DNA of 64,000 bases from Paenibacillus profundus (GCF_021369635.1 NZ_JAJNBZ010000005.1:1-64000); one strand, 5' to 3'. Shown: positions 32,617 to 41,440, numbered from the stretch's first letter. Notes: generated from the letters alone by a model not told the origin. Program-made: numbers and translations.

Positions 32617-33394
32617 CGATCCCCCTCCGATCCGACGCTTCTAATTCTTTCCACAAATCATGAAACAGATCATTGAATCCCGACTGTTCCCGTGCGTAAA
32701 AAGGCTGGGTTTCCCGAATCAATTCCGGCACATCGAATGCACGCCGGATACTGCCAGGATCTCGGTTCAGGACAATGACCTGATCGCTGACCGCAATCGC
32801 TTCTGACAGATCATGCGTCACGAGCACCGCCGTCTTGCGATGCGCCTTTAATGTTTCTACAATGAGATCTTCCAGCTGAAGCTTCGTCTGATAGTCAAGT
32901 GCCGAAAACGGTTCATCCAACAGCAGCAGCTCTGGTTCGGTTGCCAGCGTGCGCACCAAGGCCACTCTTTGTCTCATGCCGCCGGATAACTGATGAGGAT
33001 AGAGTGACTCTGTCCCTCCTAATCCCATACCGTCCAATAGTCTGATTACGCGTTCCTTCGAGGCCGAATTCAACCGCTTCGTCAATTCCAGTCCGGTACA
33101 GGCATTTTCCAGAATGGTTCGCCATGGAAATAAATAGTCCTGCTGCAGCATGTAACCGACACGCGGCGAAGGGCCGTTTACAAGCTGGCCGTACACGAAC
33201 GCACTGCCGTAGGTCGGCTGCAGAAGTCCTGCCATAATCGAGAGCAGCGTCGTCTTTCCACAGCCGCTCGGACCGACAAGGCTTACAAATTGCCCCGGCA
33301 TGATGGTGACGGACAGTCCGTCGATAGCGAGCTTCGCTTCACGTTCCGTTACATACACATGCGTCACTTGCGACAATTGTACCGCTGGAACCAT
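32594..33394 (-). CDS. ABC transporter ATP-binding protein (SsuB/TauB/ThiZ type)
   Basis: 266 residues with Walker A LVGPSGCGKTTLLSIMAGLL, Q-loop YMLQQDYLFPWRTI, signature LSGGMRQRVALVRTLATEPE, Walker B LLLLDEPFSALDYQTKLQ and the H-loop VTHDLSEAIAVSD. It powers import in the nitrate/sulfonate/taurine/thiamine-precursor family. It lies between the substrate-binding protein gene and the permease gene on the same strand. Confidence 0.93.
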   Translation of the reverse strand: MVPAVQLSQVTHVYVTEREAKLAIDGLSVTIMPGQFVSLVGPSGCGKTTLLSIMAGLLQPTYGSAFVYGQLVNGPSPRVGYMLQQDYLFPWRTILENACTGLELTKRLNSASKERVIRLLDGMGLGGTESLYPHQLSGGMRQRVALVRTLATEPELLLLDEPFSALDYQTKLQLEDLIVETLKAHRKTAVLVTHDLSEAIAVSDQVIVLNRDPGSIRRAFDVPELIRETQPFYAREQSGFNDLFHDLWKELEASDRRGIDGKANGG

Positions 33395-33438
33395 ATGTCC
33401 GCCCCCTTTCCCAACTCTGTTCCTTCACGCGCCTCATT

Positions 33439-34446
33439 TTATTTAACCTTCTGCTTGGCATCCTGAGCGAATTCGTTGTTCACAATCTGCTTCAAGCTGA
33501 TCCGCTGCTTCAATTCTCCGGCAGCTTCAAGCACGTCAAGCAGGTTGTTCCATTCCTTCTCCTCCAGTATCGGATCGGTGGCGAAAGAGCCTTGATCCTT
33601 ATACCGCTTCACGGCACTAACGACGATATCCCGATCTATATCTTTAAAGTAAGGCATAATTACATCCGTTATCGCTTCAGGCGATTCCGAATTCACCCAA
33701 CGCTGTGCCTTAACTATCGCATTTGTAAATTTCTGAACCGTTTCTTTATTTTTCGTAATAAAGCTTTGCTTTGTCATAAATACGGTATACGGCAATTGGC
33801 CGCTTTCCACACCAAAGGATGCGACCACATAGCCCTTGCCTTCCCTTTCGAAAATGGAAGCTTGCGGTTCGAACAACTGAACATATTCCCCGGTACCTGA
33901 CGCATACGCGGAAGCCACGTTCGCAAAATCAATGTTCTGGATTAACTCCAAATCTTGATGTGGATCGATTCCGTTCTTTTTGAGCGTAAATTCTCCGGCC
34001 ATTTGCGGCATCCCGCCCTTGCGCTGACCAAGGAACACGCTTCCTTTCAATTGATTCCAGTCGAATGAATCCGTCTTCGTCCGCTTCATTAAGAACGTTC
34101 CATCCGTCTGCGTCAACTGTGCGAAGTTAATGACCGGATCCTCGGTCCCTTGCTGATATACATATATCGACGTCTCCGAACCGACCAACGCAACATCTAT
34201 GCCGCCGGACAACAGCGCAGTCATCGTTTTATCCCCGCCAAAGGTCGTCTGCAGCTCCACATCTAAACCTTCTTCTTCAAAGAAACCTTTGCCGAGCGCC
34301 ACATATTCCGGCGCATAAAATATGGAACGGGTCACTTCTCCGACTCTCACCTTGATGCGGTCTCCTCCGCTACTACACGCGCTCAACACAATAGAAAATA
34401 TGAGGACTGCGGCTAATGCGAATACACCCAATCGTTTAGGCATCAT
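33439..34446 (-). CDS. ABC transporter substrate-binding lipoprotein (SsuA/Thi5-like)
   Basis: About 335 residues. A lipoprotein signal peptide (VFALAAVLIFSIVLSACSSGG) predicts lipidation at Cys. The mature protein is of the SsuA/THI5/NMT1 type: YAPEYVALGKGFFEEEGLDV, GGDKTMTALLSGGIDVALVG, LKGSVFLGQRKGGMPQMAGE. Candidates for the ligand are sulfonates, nitrate-like ions or thiamine precursors (HMP); the sequence does not decide. I prefer ATG 34446 because GAGGAGGG is too close to ATG 34452. It opens the importer operon that runs to 31768. Confidence 0.88.
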   Translation of the reverse strand: MMPKRLGVFALAAVLIFSIVLSACSSGGDRIKVRVGEVTRSIFYAPEYVALGKGFFEEEGLDVELQTTFGGDKTMTALLSGGIDVALVGSETSIYVYQQGTEDPVINFAQLTQTDGTFLMKRTKTDSFDWNQLKGSVFLGQRKGGMPQMAGEFTLKKNGIDPHQDLELIQNIDFANVASAYASGTGEYVQLFEPQASIFEREGKGYVVASFGVESGQLPYTVFMTKQSFITKNKETVQKFTNAIVKAQRWVNSESPEAITDVIMPYFKDIDRDIVVSAVKRYKDQGSFATDPILEEKEWNNLLDVLEAAGELKQRISLKQIVNNEFAQDAKQKVK

Positions 34447-34574
34447 AATCATTCCCTCCTCTGCTTCTTAGTCAAGTCCCATGTCTGACAAACCATCAGT
34501 TTGCCATGTCGAACGGATATTGCAGTCTATGCATCATACTTACAATTGGTTATTGGCCCGTTTACGAAAAAAAA

Positions 34575-34603
34575 CGCATTCCCTTCTTTTCGAAGGGAAT
34601 GCG
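34575..34603 (-). terminator. Terminator of the CsoR-family gene
   Basis: A perfect 12-bp stem (CGCATTCCCTTC / GAAGGGAATGCG) with a 5-base loop and T8 on the minus strand; it isolates the repressor gene from the importer operon. Confidence 0.9.
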
Positions 34604-34626
34604 CTTCTGCTGTACGCTGGTACAAT

Positions 34627-34887
34627 TTATCTGCTTTTGACCAATATATTAACGGCTTCTTGAATCACGTCGTCCGGATCGTTGCCCTGCTCCAGCTGCT
34701 CTCGCACGCAGGATGCCAAATTCGCGCCGATGACTACTCCAATTGCGCGGTCCACTGCAGTACGAATCGCCGTAAGCTGGGTAACAACGTCCTTGCAATC
34801 CTTTTGCTGCTCCATCATGCTGAGCACGCCGCGAACTTGCCCTTCCACACGCTTGAGCCGATTTTTAACTGAATCATGATATTCCAT
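34627..34887 (-). CDS. CsoR/FrmR-family repressor, CstR-like
   Basis: 86 residues from ATG 34887 (GGAGG about 8 bases upstream). The all-helical DUF156 fold is evident from NRLKRVEGQVRGVLSMMEQQ, then KDCKDVVTQLTAIRTAVDRA and GVVIGANLASCVREQLE. The first Cys and the final Cys are present, but the copper-binding His of CsoR (usually in GHHL) is replaced by GANL. This Cys-only pair is like persulfide-sensing CstR rather than copper-sensing CsoR. A near-consensus promoter lies at 34940-34968. Targets are unknown; no rhodanese or sulfurtransferase gene is adjacent, though a sulfonate-type importer follows. Confidence 0.8.
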   Translation of the reverse strand: MEYHDSVKNRLKRVEGQVRGVLSMMEQQKDCKDVVTQLTAIRTAVDRAIGVVIGANLASCVREQLEQGNDPDDVIQEAVNILVKSR

Positions 34888-34939
34888 CTCATACCTCCTT
34901 CCCATCGAGCGGCAAACCTCTATTCAATATGATACATAA

Positions 34940-34968
34940 AGCATACCTTGGCTTCGACTTCGGTTCAA
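34940..34968 (-). promoter_or_regulatory. Promoter of the CsoR-family gene
   Basis: TTGAAC, 17-base spacer, TATGCT on the minus strand, about 50 bp before the start codon. Confidence 0.6.
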
Positions 34969-35250
34969 TAGGACGCGCTTTCCGACTCATCAGGCCACCA
35001 GGCTTGGCACCTTGTTCAACGCGTTTTTCAAAATCTCGACATACTGCCGTTTTGTACAAGAAGGTGCGTCCTTCTGTATAATAAGTATTATTCGGGTTGC
35101 CGCCGTTTTTTTCAAGTACCTCATTGGAAGAACCGAGCGCGTGTTTGCTTGGCTCAGAGCCCCCGCTTTGAATCAATATTTTCGTAAGGTATGCGCTATA
35201 TTTCCATCTGCTGGCGAATATCTCTGTCTTAGAAGAAGCCGTTAAAAAAA
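34969..35250. other. Intergenic stretch without a supported gene
   Basis: I see no supported gene here. An open frame of 95 codons (minus, 34889-35176) has no clear binding site, no family resemblance and overlaps the promoter of the repressor gene. Confidence 0.5.
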
Positions 35251-35254
35251 TGAA

Positions 35255-35278
35255 AACGCAGCCCCGAAGAGCTGCGTT
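35255..35278 (-). terminator. Terminator of the carboxypeptidase gene
   Basis: AACGCAGC / GCTGCGTT stem, 8-base loop, followed by TTCATTTTTTT on the minus strand, 20 bp past the stop. Confidence 0.8.
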
Positions 35279-35297
35279 GTGTGATAATATGGCGATA

Positions 35298-36812
35298 CTA
35301 TATACCGTAGACGTCCTTCGTCTTCTCTGTCAAATAATCGACCAAGTACTGCGGATTCAGCGCCTCGCCCGTCACCTTCATGATGATTTCCGACGGGGTC
35401 AGCAATTTGCCGTACTGATAAATTTGCTCGGACAACCACTCTTTAATCGGGAGCAATTGGCCTTGCGCAATCGTGTCGTCGAAAGAAGGCATTGCCTTGC
35501 GCATTGTATTCATAATCTGTGCGGCATACATGTTGCCGAGCGAGTAGGAAGGGAAGTAACCGAAGCCGCCGCCTGCCCAGTGCACGTCCTGGAGCACGCC
35601 TTCACCGGCGTTCTGCGGACTGACGCCCAGGTAGGACTCATATTTCTCTTGCCATACCCGTGGCAAGTCATCAACCGACAGCTCGTCATTGAAGAGCATC
35701 TTCTCGATCTCATACCGGATAATAATATGTAGGTTGTAGGTGACCTCATCCGCTTCAATTCGAATAAGGGAAGGCTCCACCCGGTTGATTGCGCGGTAGA
35801 ACATGTCCCCGGTTACATTCTGCAGCTGAGTCGGGAATAATTTTTGCAATGATCCATAATAGTGCTGCCAGAACGGGCGGCTGCGGCCGACTACATTTTC
35901 CCAGAACCGTGACTGTGATTCATGAATTCCCATCGACGTACCGCTCGAGAGCGGCGTCCCTGCGAACTCTTTGCTAATATTTTGCTCGTAGAGCGCGTGG
36001 CCCCCTTCATGCAGCGAACTGAAGATGGCGCTGGCCACATCGTCCGTCTTATAGTTGGTCGTAATCCGCGCATCACCCGGATTCAAGCCAATCATGAACG
36101 GATGCACACTTTCATCCAATCTGCCCGCATCGAAATCGTAGCCCATTTCTTTCAACAATTGAAGACTAATCACTTTTTGGCCTTCAATAGGGCACTCGCG
36201 ATACAGGAACTCGAATTCAGGCTGCGATGAAGCCTGAACGGATTGTACAAGCGGAACTAACGAATCCCGCAGCTGACCGAACGTCTCATCCAGCTTAGCT
36301 ACGGTCATCCCAGGTTCATACATATCGAGCAAAGTGTCATAGCGCGTATCTTTAACGCCCCAGTAATCAATGAATTGCTGAGTCTTCGCTACAATATCCC
36401 GTAAATACGGCTTGAACATCTCGAAGTCGGCTTTCTCCTTCGCTTCTTCCCACACTGTCTCCGCATGAGACGTAAGCACGACATGCTCCTGATACAGCTC
36501 TGGCGGAATCAGGCGGCTGCGGTTAAATTCCTTGCGGGCATCCGTCACCATCTTGCGATCGGCGGCGCTTAACGCTTCGAATTGCTCCGGCTGCTCAAGC
36601 GCATCCAAGCAGCTTCCCATCTCGTTCGATACGGACAGCTTGAACATATCGCCTGACAGGACGCCAATCGTCTGCGCGCGCTGCTCGGCGCCTTTGCGCG
36701 GCGCGCCGGTGCGCAAGTCCCACTGCATCAGGCCGATCGCTTCTTCATAGCTCTTCAATTTTCCAGTGATATTATGAAATTGCTGCAAAACCGATTGATT
36801 TTGTGTACTCAT
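35298..36812 (-). CDS. M32 family metallocarboxypeptidase
   Basis: 504 residues from ATG 36812, chosen for GAGGTG 9 bases upstream and because the open frame before it is not family-like. The HEXXH zinc site is SSLHEGGHALYEQN (about residue 267) and the third ligand lies in GIHESQSRFWENVVG, both typical of the thermostable carboxypeptidase 1 (Taq) family. ITTNYKTDDVASAIF and the PRVWQEKYESYLG region also match. It removes C-terminal residues from peptides in the cytosol. Monocistronic, divergent from the yqkB-like gene. Confidence 0.93.
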   Translation of the reverse strand: MSTQNQSVLQQFHNITGKLKSYEEAIGLMQWDLRTGAPRKGAEQRAQTIGVLSGDMFKLSVSNEMGSCLDALEQPEQFEALSAADRKMVTDARKEFNRSRLIPPELYQEHVVLTSHAETVWEEAKEKADFEMFKPYLRDIVAKTQQFIDYWGVKDTRYDTLLDMYEPGMTVAKLDETFGQLRDSLVPLVQSVQASSQPEFEFLYRECPIEGQKVISLQLLKEMGYDFDAGRLDESVHPFMIGLNPGDARITTNYKTDDVASAIFSSLHEGGHALYEQNISKEFAGTPLSSGTSMGIHESQSRFWENVVGRSRPFWQHYYGSLQKLFPTQLQNVTGDMFYRAINRVEPSLIRIEADEVTYNLHIIIRYEIEKMLFNDELSVDDLPRVWQEKYESYLGVSPQNAGEGVLQDVHWAGGGFGYFPSYSLGNMYAAQIMNTMRKAMPSFDDTIAQGQLLPIKEWLSEQIYQYGKLLTPSEIIMKVTGEALNPQYLVDYLTEKTKDVYGI

Positions 36813-36848
36813 GTTCGATTCACCTCTATTTACGTAATCCCTTTCCTC

Positions 36849-36877
36849 TTGATGATACGTGGTGTAAACGATATAAT
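36849..36877 (+). promoter_or_regulatory. Promoter of the yqkB-like/carbonic anhydrase pair
   Basis: TTGATG, 17-base spacer, TATAAT, ending about 44 bp before ATG 36921. Confidence 0.75.
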
Positions 36878-36920
36878 CAACTTTCAATAACGGTTGTATC
36901 GCGTAAAGGAGCTGGAACAG

Positions 36921-37277
36921 ATGTCCGTTATAATTCAAATTACGGAAGCGGCCGCTTCCGCGCTAGCGAACCGGCTTGTCCCATCCTGCTCTGGGAAAGG
37001 AATCATCAAGCTTATTTATGATACGGACGGTTGCGGCTGCGCTGTCAATGGAGTGCCGGCCTTGTGGCTGATCGATGAGCCTGCCCCATTCGATCTGGCC
37101 GTGGACACGAATACCAGCTGGACACTCGTGATGGATAAGCATCAGATGGTGTTTTTCGATGAGGCGCTCGTTCTGGACGTGAGCGGCACGACAGGAATGT
37201 TCAAGCTGAGCAGCACGCAGCAAATTTATTCCACGCACGTCGCATGCGAAGATCATCGCAGAGCTCATGTAAACTAA
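36921..37277 (+). CDS. HesB/IscA-like iron-sulfur biosynthesis family protein (YqkB-like)
   Basis: 118 residues from ATG 36921 (AAAGGAG 10 bases upstream). The HesB-like fold shows as IIQITEAAASALANRLVPS, then IIKLIYDTDGCGCAVNGVPA, and LDVSGTTGMFKLSSTQQIYS at the end. The CGC motif sits where the A-type scaffold ligands usually are, but the C-terminal CxC of true IscA/SufA is missing, which places it in the YqkB branch. A role in Fe-S metabolism is inferred only from the fold. It is followed 20 bp later by the carbonic anhydrase gene. Confidence 0.85.
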   Translation: MSVIIQITEAAASALANRLVPSCSGKGIIKLIYDTDGCGCAVNGVPALWLIDEPAPFDLAVDTNTSWTLVMDKHQMVFFDEALVLDVSGTTGMFKLSSTQQIYSTHVACEDHRRAHVN

Positions 37278-37297
37278 CAGGTTTGGAGGAACCGCAC

Positions 37298-37918
37298 ATG
37301 TCCAATATGTTCAATATTTTGGATTACAATCGTCAATTTGTGGATAGTAAACAGTACGAGCAGTATTTGACCGACAAGTTTCCAGACAAGAAGATGGTCA
37401 TCATCACCTGTATGGATACGCGTCTGGTCGAGCTGTTGCCGCGGGCGATGAATTTGCGCAACGGCGATGTCAAAATCATCAAAAACGCAGGCGCTATCAT
37501 ATCGCAGCCGTTCGGGAGCGTCGTGCGAAGCGTGCTGGTCGCGATTTATGAATTGGAAGCAACCGAAGTAGTCATCGTCGGCCATTATGAATGCGGAATG
37601 ACCGCGCTCAACTCGCAAGGCATTATCGATAAAGCGAAGGAGCGCGGAATCGAAGATGTCGTCCTCGATACGTTGACGAACTCCGGCATCAAGCTTCATC
37701 ATTGGCTGCGCGGCTTCGATAACGTGCACGAAGGCGTGCTGAACAGCGTTCGCATCCTGCGCAAGCACCCGCTCCTGCCGCCGGATGTGCCGGTTCACGG
37801 CATGGTCATCCACCCAGACACCGGCGCGTTGGAATGGATTGCGGACGGTTATCGCTATTTGGAAGAGCAGAACTCCGAGTCTTCGCACGAAGAGCATTCT
37901 CCTTCCGCCACTCGTTAA
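37298..37918 (+). CDS. Beta-class carbonic anhydrase (YtiB-like)
   Basis: 206 residues from ATG 37298 (GGAGG 8 bases upstream). The zinc ligands are in MVIITCMDTRLVELLPRAM (Cys and Asp) and GHYECGM (His and Cys). KNAGAIISQPFGSVVRS and the ELEATEVVIVGH strand match the short beta-carbonic anhydrase family of Firmicutes. It interconverts carbon dioxide and bicarbonate. Likely cotranscribed with the yqkB-like gene and ended by the strong bidirectional terminator at 37936. Confidence 0.92.
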   Translation: MSNMFNILDYNRQFVDSKQYEQYLTDKFPDKKMVIITCMDTRLVELLPRAMNLRNGDVKIIKNAGAIISQPFGSVVRSVLVAIYELEATEVVIVGHYECGMTALNSQGIIDKAKERGIEDVVLDTLTNSGIKLHHWLRGFDNVHEGVLNSVRILRKHPLLPPDVPVHGMVIHPDTGALEWIADGYRYLEEQNSESSHEEHSPSATR

Positions 37919-37935
37919 GCCGTTATCGTAACGGG

Positions 37936-37979
37936 AAAAGCTCCTGCTTCAGAACCATCGTTCTGTGACAGGAGCTTTT
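37936..37979. terminator. Bidirectional terminator
   Basis: AAAAGCTCCTG / CAGGAGCTTTT outer stem and TCAGAAC/GTTCTG inner stem; T runs on both strands. It serves the carbonic anhydrase gene (plus) and the CobW gene (minus). Confidence 0.9.
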
Positions 37980-37988
37980 ATTGGTTGT

Positions 37989-38987
37989 TCATTCACATGC
38001 CTGCAGCGACTGCTCGAGCGCAGCCGTGTCCATCTGTTCACCGATGACGACGATAACGTCCTTCACATCACCTTGCGGCGTAATCGGCACAAATTCGGTT
38101 GCGCGATAAGCAAACTGAAACATATATCGCTTTGTCGTGTCCGTGAAGGAAACGATGCCTTTCGCCCGGTACACATTCGCGGGCAGCGACATCAGCCACT
38201 GTTCAAATCGTTCGCTGTCGACAGCGCGCGGCATCGTATAGGTCCATACGGTTACGGCATCGTGAGTATGATGATGGTGGTGCTCACCTGCGGAGGAATT
38301 CGACTTGCCAGCAGCGGTATGGGAGACTTTCGCATCCATGCAGCTTCTCCACAGCTCCGGTTCCACCTTAGCATGACTTGTAACCTCTATTCGAGCGCCG
38401 GCATTCCATTCTCGCAAACGCAGTTTAACCGCTTCAAGCTGCTCCACTGTTGCGAGATCTGCTTTGTTGAGCAGAATCAGTTGAGCGGCGCGAACTTGTT
38501 CTTTCAACAAATGCATCATTTTGCGGTTGCTCGTCCCGCGCTCCGCTCCCGAGTCCGGGATGAATAGATCGGCTAAATGCTTCGCATCCGCCAACGTAAC
38601 GATGCTCGTCAGCACGACGTTCGTGTAGAGCGAGATTTCCGTTATCGAATCCACGAGCTCCATCGGTTCAGCAATCCCCGTGCATTCCACATAGATGATA
38701 TCGGGTTGTTCCTCTTGAACCAATTCGTACAGCTTCAAGCCGAAATCTCCCCGCATGGAGCAACAGATACAACCATTCAGCATTTCCTTCATCGCAACGT
38801 CAGCTGGCAGCAGCTGTCCATCCAAGTTCACTTCGCCCGCTTCATTCATGACGACCGCAGGCTTCAACCCTTGTTCCATGCTCCACTGCAGCCATTGCTT
38901 CAATAAGGTCGTCTTACCGGTACCGAGGAAGCCGGATAAGATGACAACGGGAATCGTCGTATTATTATTCTGTTCGTGAACGGACAT
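37989..38987 (-). CDS. CobW/G3E family GTPase, metal chaperone
   Basis: 332 residues. The P-loop is VVILSGFLGTGKTTLLKQWL, the metal site is LNGCICCSMRGDF (C-x-C-C), and the guanine-specificity motif LILLNKADLATVEQ is present. A His run followed by His-Thr-His-Asp (around residue 237) precedes the CobW C-terminal domain (GIVSFTDTTKRYMFQFAYR). Such proteins deliver zinc or other metals to client enzymes. No Zur-type operator was found upstream; a simple promoter lies at 39050-39078. It converges with the carbonic anhydrase gene, a zinc enzyme, which may be only coincidence. Confidence 0.93.
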   Translation of the reverse strand: MSVHEQNNNTTIPVVILSGFLGTGKTTLLKQWLQWSMEQGLKPAVVMNEAGEVNLDGQLLPADVAMKEMLNGCICCSMRGDFGLKLYELVQEEQPDIIYVECTGIAEPMELVDSITEISLYTNVVLTSIVTLADAKHLADLFIPDSGAERGTSNRKMMHLLKEQVRAAQLILLNKADLATVEQLEAVKLRLREWNAGARIEVTSHAKVEPELWRSCMDAKVSHTAAGKSNSSAGEHHHHHTHDAVTVWTYTMPRAVDSERFEQWLMSLPANVYRAKGIVSFTDTTKRYMFQFAYRATEFVPITPQGDVKDVIVVIGEQMDTAALEQSLQACE

Positions 38988-39049
38988 GATTGCATTACCT
39001 CATTTCATCTAGTGCAAAAATTGATTGTGGTCTTCTCTGTTCCCATCAC

Positions 39050-39078
39050 ATGATACAACCTTCATACTAAGGGCGCAA
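39050..39078 (-). promoter_or_regulatory. Promoter of the CobW GTPase gene
   Basis: TTGCGC, 17-base spacer, TATCAT on the minus strand, about 65 bp upstream of the start. Confidence 0.55.
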
Positions 39079-39298
39079 CAAAGGCCTTGGCCACAGCCAA
39101 AAAGCGGTACAGAAAGAAGGTTCAAAGGAAGGGAACTTGCTAATTGTGATAGAATATATATACAAAAAAAGAAGTTGTGAAATAGAGTATTGCAATTATG
39201 TAAATCATTACATATACTATCATTGGAGACTTGTTCAAAACAGATGCAATAAGGAAAGTATGCCGTCTAGCAGCAAGTCATTCTGTGGAGGTGTTATT

Positions 39299-39841
39299 AT
39301 GCTCAATACGTTATCTTACGGATTACTCGGACTGCTCGCGAGCGAATCTTGCTCTGGATATGATTTAATGCTGCGCATTCAACCGTTCTGGCAGGCTAAG
39401 CACAGTCAAATTTATCCCCTGTTAGCCAAGCTGGAACGGGAAGGGTTCGTTCAATATGTCCGCATCGAACAGCGGGACAAGCCAGATAAGAAAGTATATT
39501 CCTTAACCGAGAAAGGTACCGAAGCTGTTCTCGAGTGGCTGGGCGAACCGCCTGCAGAACAGAGTTCGCGCGATGAATTGAGCTTAAAGACGAAGTGCAT
39601 TTGGATGACGCAGCGCGACATTTCGATCCCTTTATTTTTAACCCGTCTGAAGCAATTGGAGACGAGAACCGCTTATTATGAAAAATTGCTCCAACGCATT
39701 CCTGAGGAAGAACGCCACGTGCATTCAAAGCATTTTGGCGATTACGTGCTTCTTCACCGCGCCATTTCATTGGCCGGAGCGCAAATCGAATGGTGCCGTT
39801 GGGTTGTCAATATGCTGGAACAAGAAGAAGAGCTATCTTGA
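39299..39841 (+). CDS. PadR-family transcriptional regulator
   Basis: 180 residues from ATG 39299 (GGAGGTG 7 bases upstream; the open frame before it is not conserved-looking). The winged helix shows as LNTLSYGLLGLLASESCSGY, QPFWQAKHSQIYPLLAKLER and PDKKVYSLTEKGTEAVLEWL. The C-terminal part is the PadR_C (Vir_act_alpha) helical domain (FLTRLKQLETRTAYYEKLLQ). PadR proteins repress efflux or detoxification genes in answer to phenolic or drug ligands; no target gene is adjacent. Confidence 0.9.
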   Translation: MLNTLSYGLLGLLASESCSGYDLMLRIQPFWQAKHSQIYPLLAKLEREGFVQYVRIEQRDKPDKKVYSLTEKGTEAVLEWLGEPPAEQSSRDELSLKTKCIWMTQRDISIPLFLTRLKQLETRTAYYEKLLQRIPEEERHVHSKHFGDYVLLHRAISLAGAQIEWCRWVVNMLEQEEELS

Positions 39842-39852
39842 GAAATATCCGT

Positions 39853-39887
39853 CCCGCTCTGTGGCGCTCCACGTGCAATAGAGCGGG
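39853..39887 (+). terminator. Possible terminator after the PadR gene
   Basis: CCCGCTCT / AGAGCGGG stem with a 19-base loop, 12 bp after the stop. The T tract is weak. Confidence 0.4.
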
Positions 39888-39891
39888 ATGA

Positions 39892-40455
39892 TTAGCATGA
39901 TTCAGCTCCTCTTTCCCTTTGCTTAAGACGATGCGCTTCCGCCCGTGCGGCTATCACGTCTTGTCGATCACGAAGCATATGTCGATGAACGACATCGTCC
40001 ATTACATGACTGTTCGTTGAGCACCATGTCCACCCTCGGTGTTCACATTGCTCCTTGCACTGCTCACACAAGTCTGGATCAGCAATCGGCAGATTCCATT
40101 CCTCATAGTCAGGACGGACCGATATTCTCTCACCTGCTGTCCCTGATCTATTCAATTCTGTCAACTTGGCCTCTAATTGGCTTAACAATTGCTCTCCATC
40201 CAACCCAAGGTCGTGCCAAGGAACTTGATTGGCGTGCGACATCGCGCTTCTTAGCATTTTACACGCGCCTGCTGTATTCCCTCTGCGCTCATGATATAGA
40301 CCTACGGCAATCTGGACTAGCGTGAGCCACCACTGCTTACGTTCCATCGACGTCTCAGCCTTCCACATTTCTTCCATAATCTCATGGCATTCGAACCAAT
40401 CCCGCGACCCGTGAAAGTGCAGTAAATACTCGATATAAGGTTTCGGATAATGCAT
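39892..40455 (-). CDS. DUF309 family protein
   Basis: 187 residues. The DUF309 signature is HFHGSRDWFECHEIMEEMWK, followed by KQWWLTLVQIAVGLYHERRG and GACKMLRSAMSHA: a helical domain with possible metal-binding His and Glu. A Cys-rich C-terminal part (DPDLCEQCKEQCEHRGWTWC) is less common and may bind a metal. The function is not established. It converges with the PadR gene. Confidence 0.85.
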   Translation of the reverse strand: MHYPKPYIEYLLHFHGSRDWFECHEIMEEMWKAETSMERKQWWLTLVQIAVGLYHERRGNTAGACKMLRSAMSHANQVPWHDLGLDGEQLLSQLEAKLTELNRSGTAGERISVRPDYEEWNLPIADPDLCEQCKEQCEHRGWTWCSTNSHVMDDVVHRHMLRDRQDVIAARAEAHRLKQRERGAESC

Positions 40456-40712
40456 ACCTTCTCATCCTCCGACAGCATATTAATAACTCATTTTTCAACA
40501 ACCATTTATACTATATATTCGACACAGATGCAGGTTGCTTTTTAATAATAACATATATCGAATAGTTAACGTGTTTTGAACACGTATTAACAGCATAACG
40601 AGAGTTGCAAATTGTAAATGTTTTTCATCAAATCAACTTTTTTTGAAACCTCACCATACTCCGTTCGTATTAGGTATCGGATGATATCTATTCTTCTATG
40701 AGGAGGCAATTC

Positions 40713-41150
40713 ATGCGTAAGTGGATTATGGTTGTTATGGCATTCTTTCTTATTTTTGCGGTAACTACACCGTCTATGGTAGATGCCAAGCGCGGAGGGT
40801 CTTTCCGTTCCGGAGTTAAGAATTACAATCCTGCTCCGAAAAAAACAGAGAATAAGAATCAAGTTAATCGTTCCGACAGCTCGAATAACTCCAAATCGAC
40901 AGGAGCCGCCACAACACAGAAACGCGGTTTCTTCAGCGGAGGAAGCTTGATGAAAGGCCTGATGATTGGCGGCCTCGCAGGACTGTTATTCGGCAGCATG
41001 TTCGGCAACCTTGGCTTCTTCGGCGAACTGCTGGGATTAATGGTGAACCTGATGGCGTTGTTCCTTCTCGTATCGCTCGTCCTCCTAGTCGTGCGCAAGA
41101 TTAAGGAACGCCGCAATCCTCCAAAGCCGGAACACGGGCGGTGGAATTAA
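40713..41150 (+). CDS. Secreted/membrane Tim44-like small protein
   Basis: 145 residues from ATG 40713 (GAGGAGG 7 bases upstream). A signal peptide (MRKWIMVVMAFFLIFAVTTP, cleavage near VDA-K) is followed by a basic, Asn/Ser-rich segment starting KRGGSFRSG, a Gly-rich GFFSGGSLMKGLMIGGLAGL region and a C-terminal membrane segment (LLGLMVNLMALFLLVSLVLL) with a charged tail. It resembles Firmicute proteins annotated as Tim44-like import subunits, but without the Tim44 enzyme-like domain. Function unknown. Its stop overlaps the next start by one base. Confidence 0.7.
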   Translation: MRKWIMVVMAFFLIFAVTTPSMVDAKRGGSFRSGVKNYNPAPKKTENKNQVNRSDSSNNSKSTGAATTQKRGFFSGGSLMKGLMIGGLAGLLFGSMFGNLGFFGELLGLMVNLMALFLLVSLVLLVVRKIKERRNPPKPEHGRWN

Positions 41151-41440
41151 TGAACATGCGCATCAGCATGGATGAACTCATCAACGCGGTGTGTCTCCAC
41201 ATGGCAATGCGCAGACAAGTGCAGCCGACAGACGTTCAGGTCGAACTGTGTTGGGATGAGGAGCATGGCTTCACTGCCGAAGTATGGATTCATGGTCGGC
41301 AACAGTATTTGGTAGAAACGAATCTGCTCGAAGCCGTGGAGCAATATGTATATAAAGAATACGGCCAGCGGGTGTTTCGTCACCAGATCACATTGGATGT
41401 CGACGACGAAATCTGGGCAGATATCGATACAAGCCAATAA
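41150..41440 (+). CDS. YxcD family protein (DUF2653)
   Basis: 96 residues from ATG 41150, which overlaps the previous stop (TAATG); GTG 41141 in the same frame is an alternative. The DUF2653 pattern is clear: ISMDELINAVCLHMAMRRQV, DVQVELCWDEEHGFTAEVWI and YLVETNLLEAVEQYV. Function unknown; small cytosolic protein. Translational coupling with the upstream membrane protein suggests related roles. Confidence 0.82.
   Translation: MNMRISMDELINAVCLHMAMRRQVQPTDVQVELCWDEEHGFTAEVWIHGRQQYLVETNLLEAVEQYVYKEYGQRVFRHQITLDVDDEIWADIDTSQ

Noticed and set aside
33500-34620. TPP or other riboswitch ahead of the Thi5-like importer
   Set aside because: The leader shows one small hairpin (TGGCAAAC/GTTTGTCA, about 34489-34510) but no conserved THI-box elements.
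34889-35176. 95-codon minus frame upstream of the CsoR-family gene
   Set aside because: No binding site, no recognisable motif, and it overlaps a good promoter for the downstream gene.
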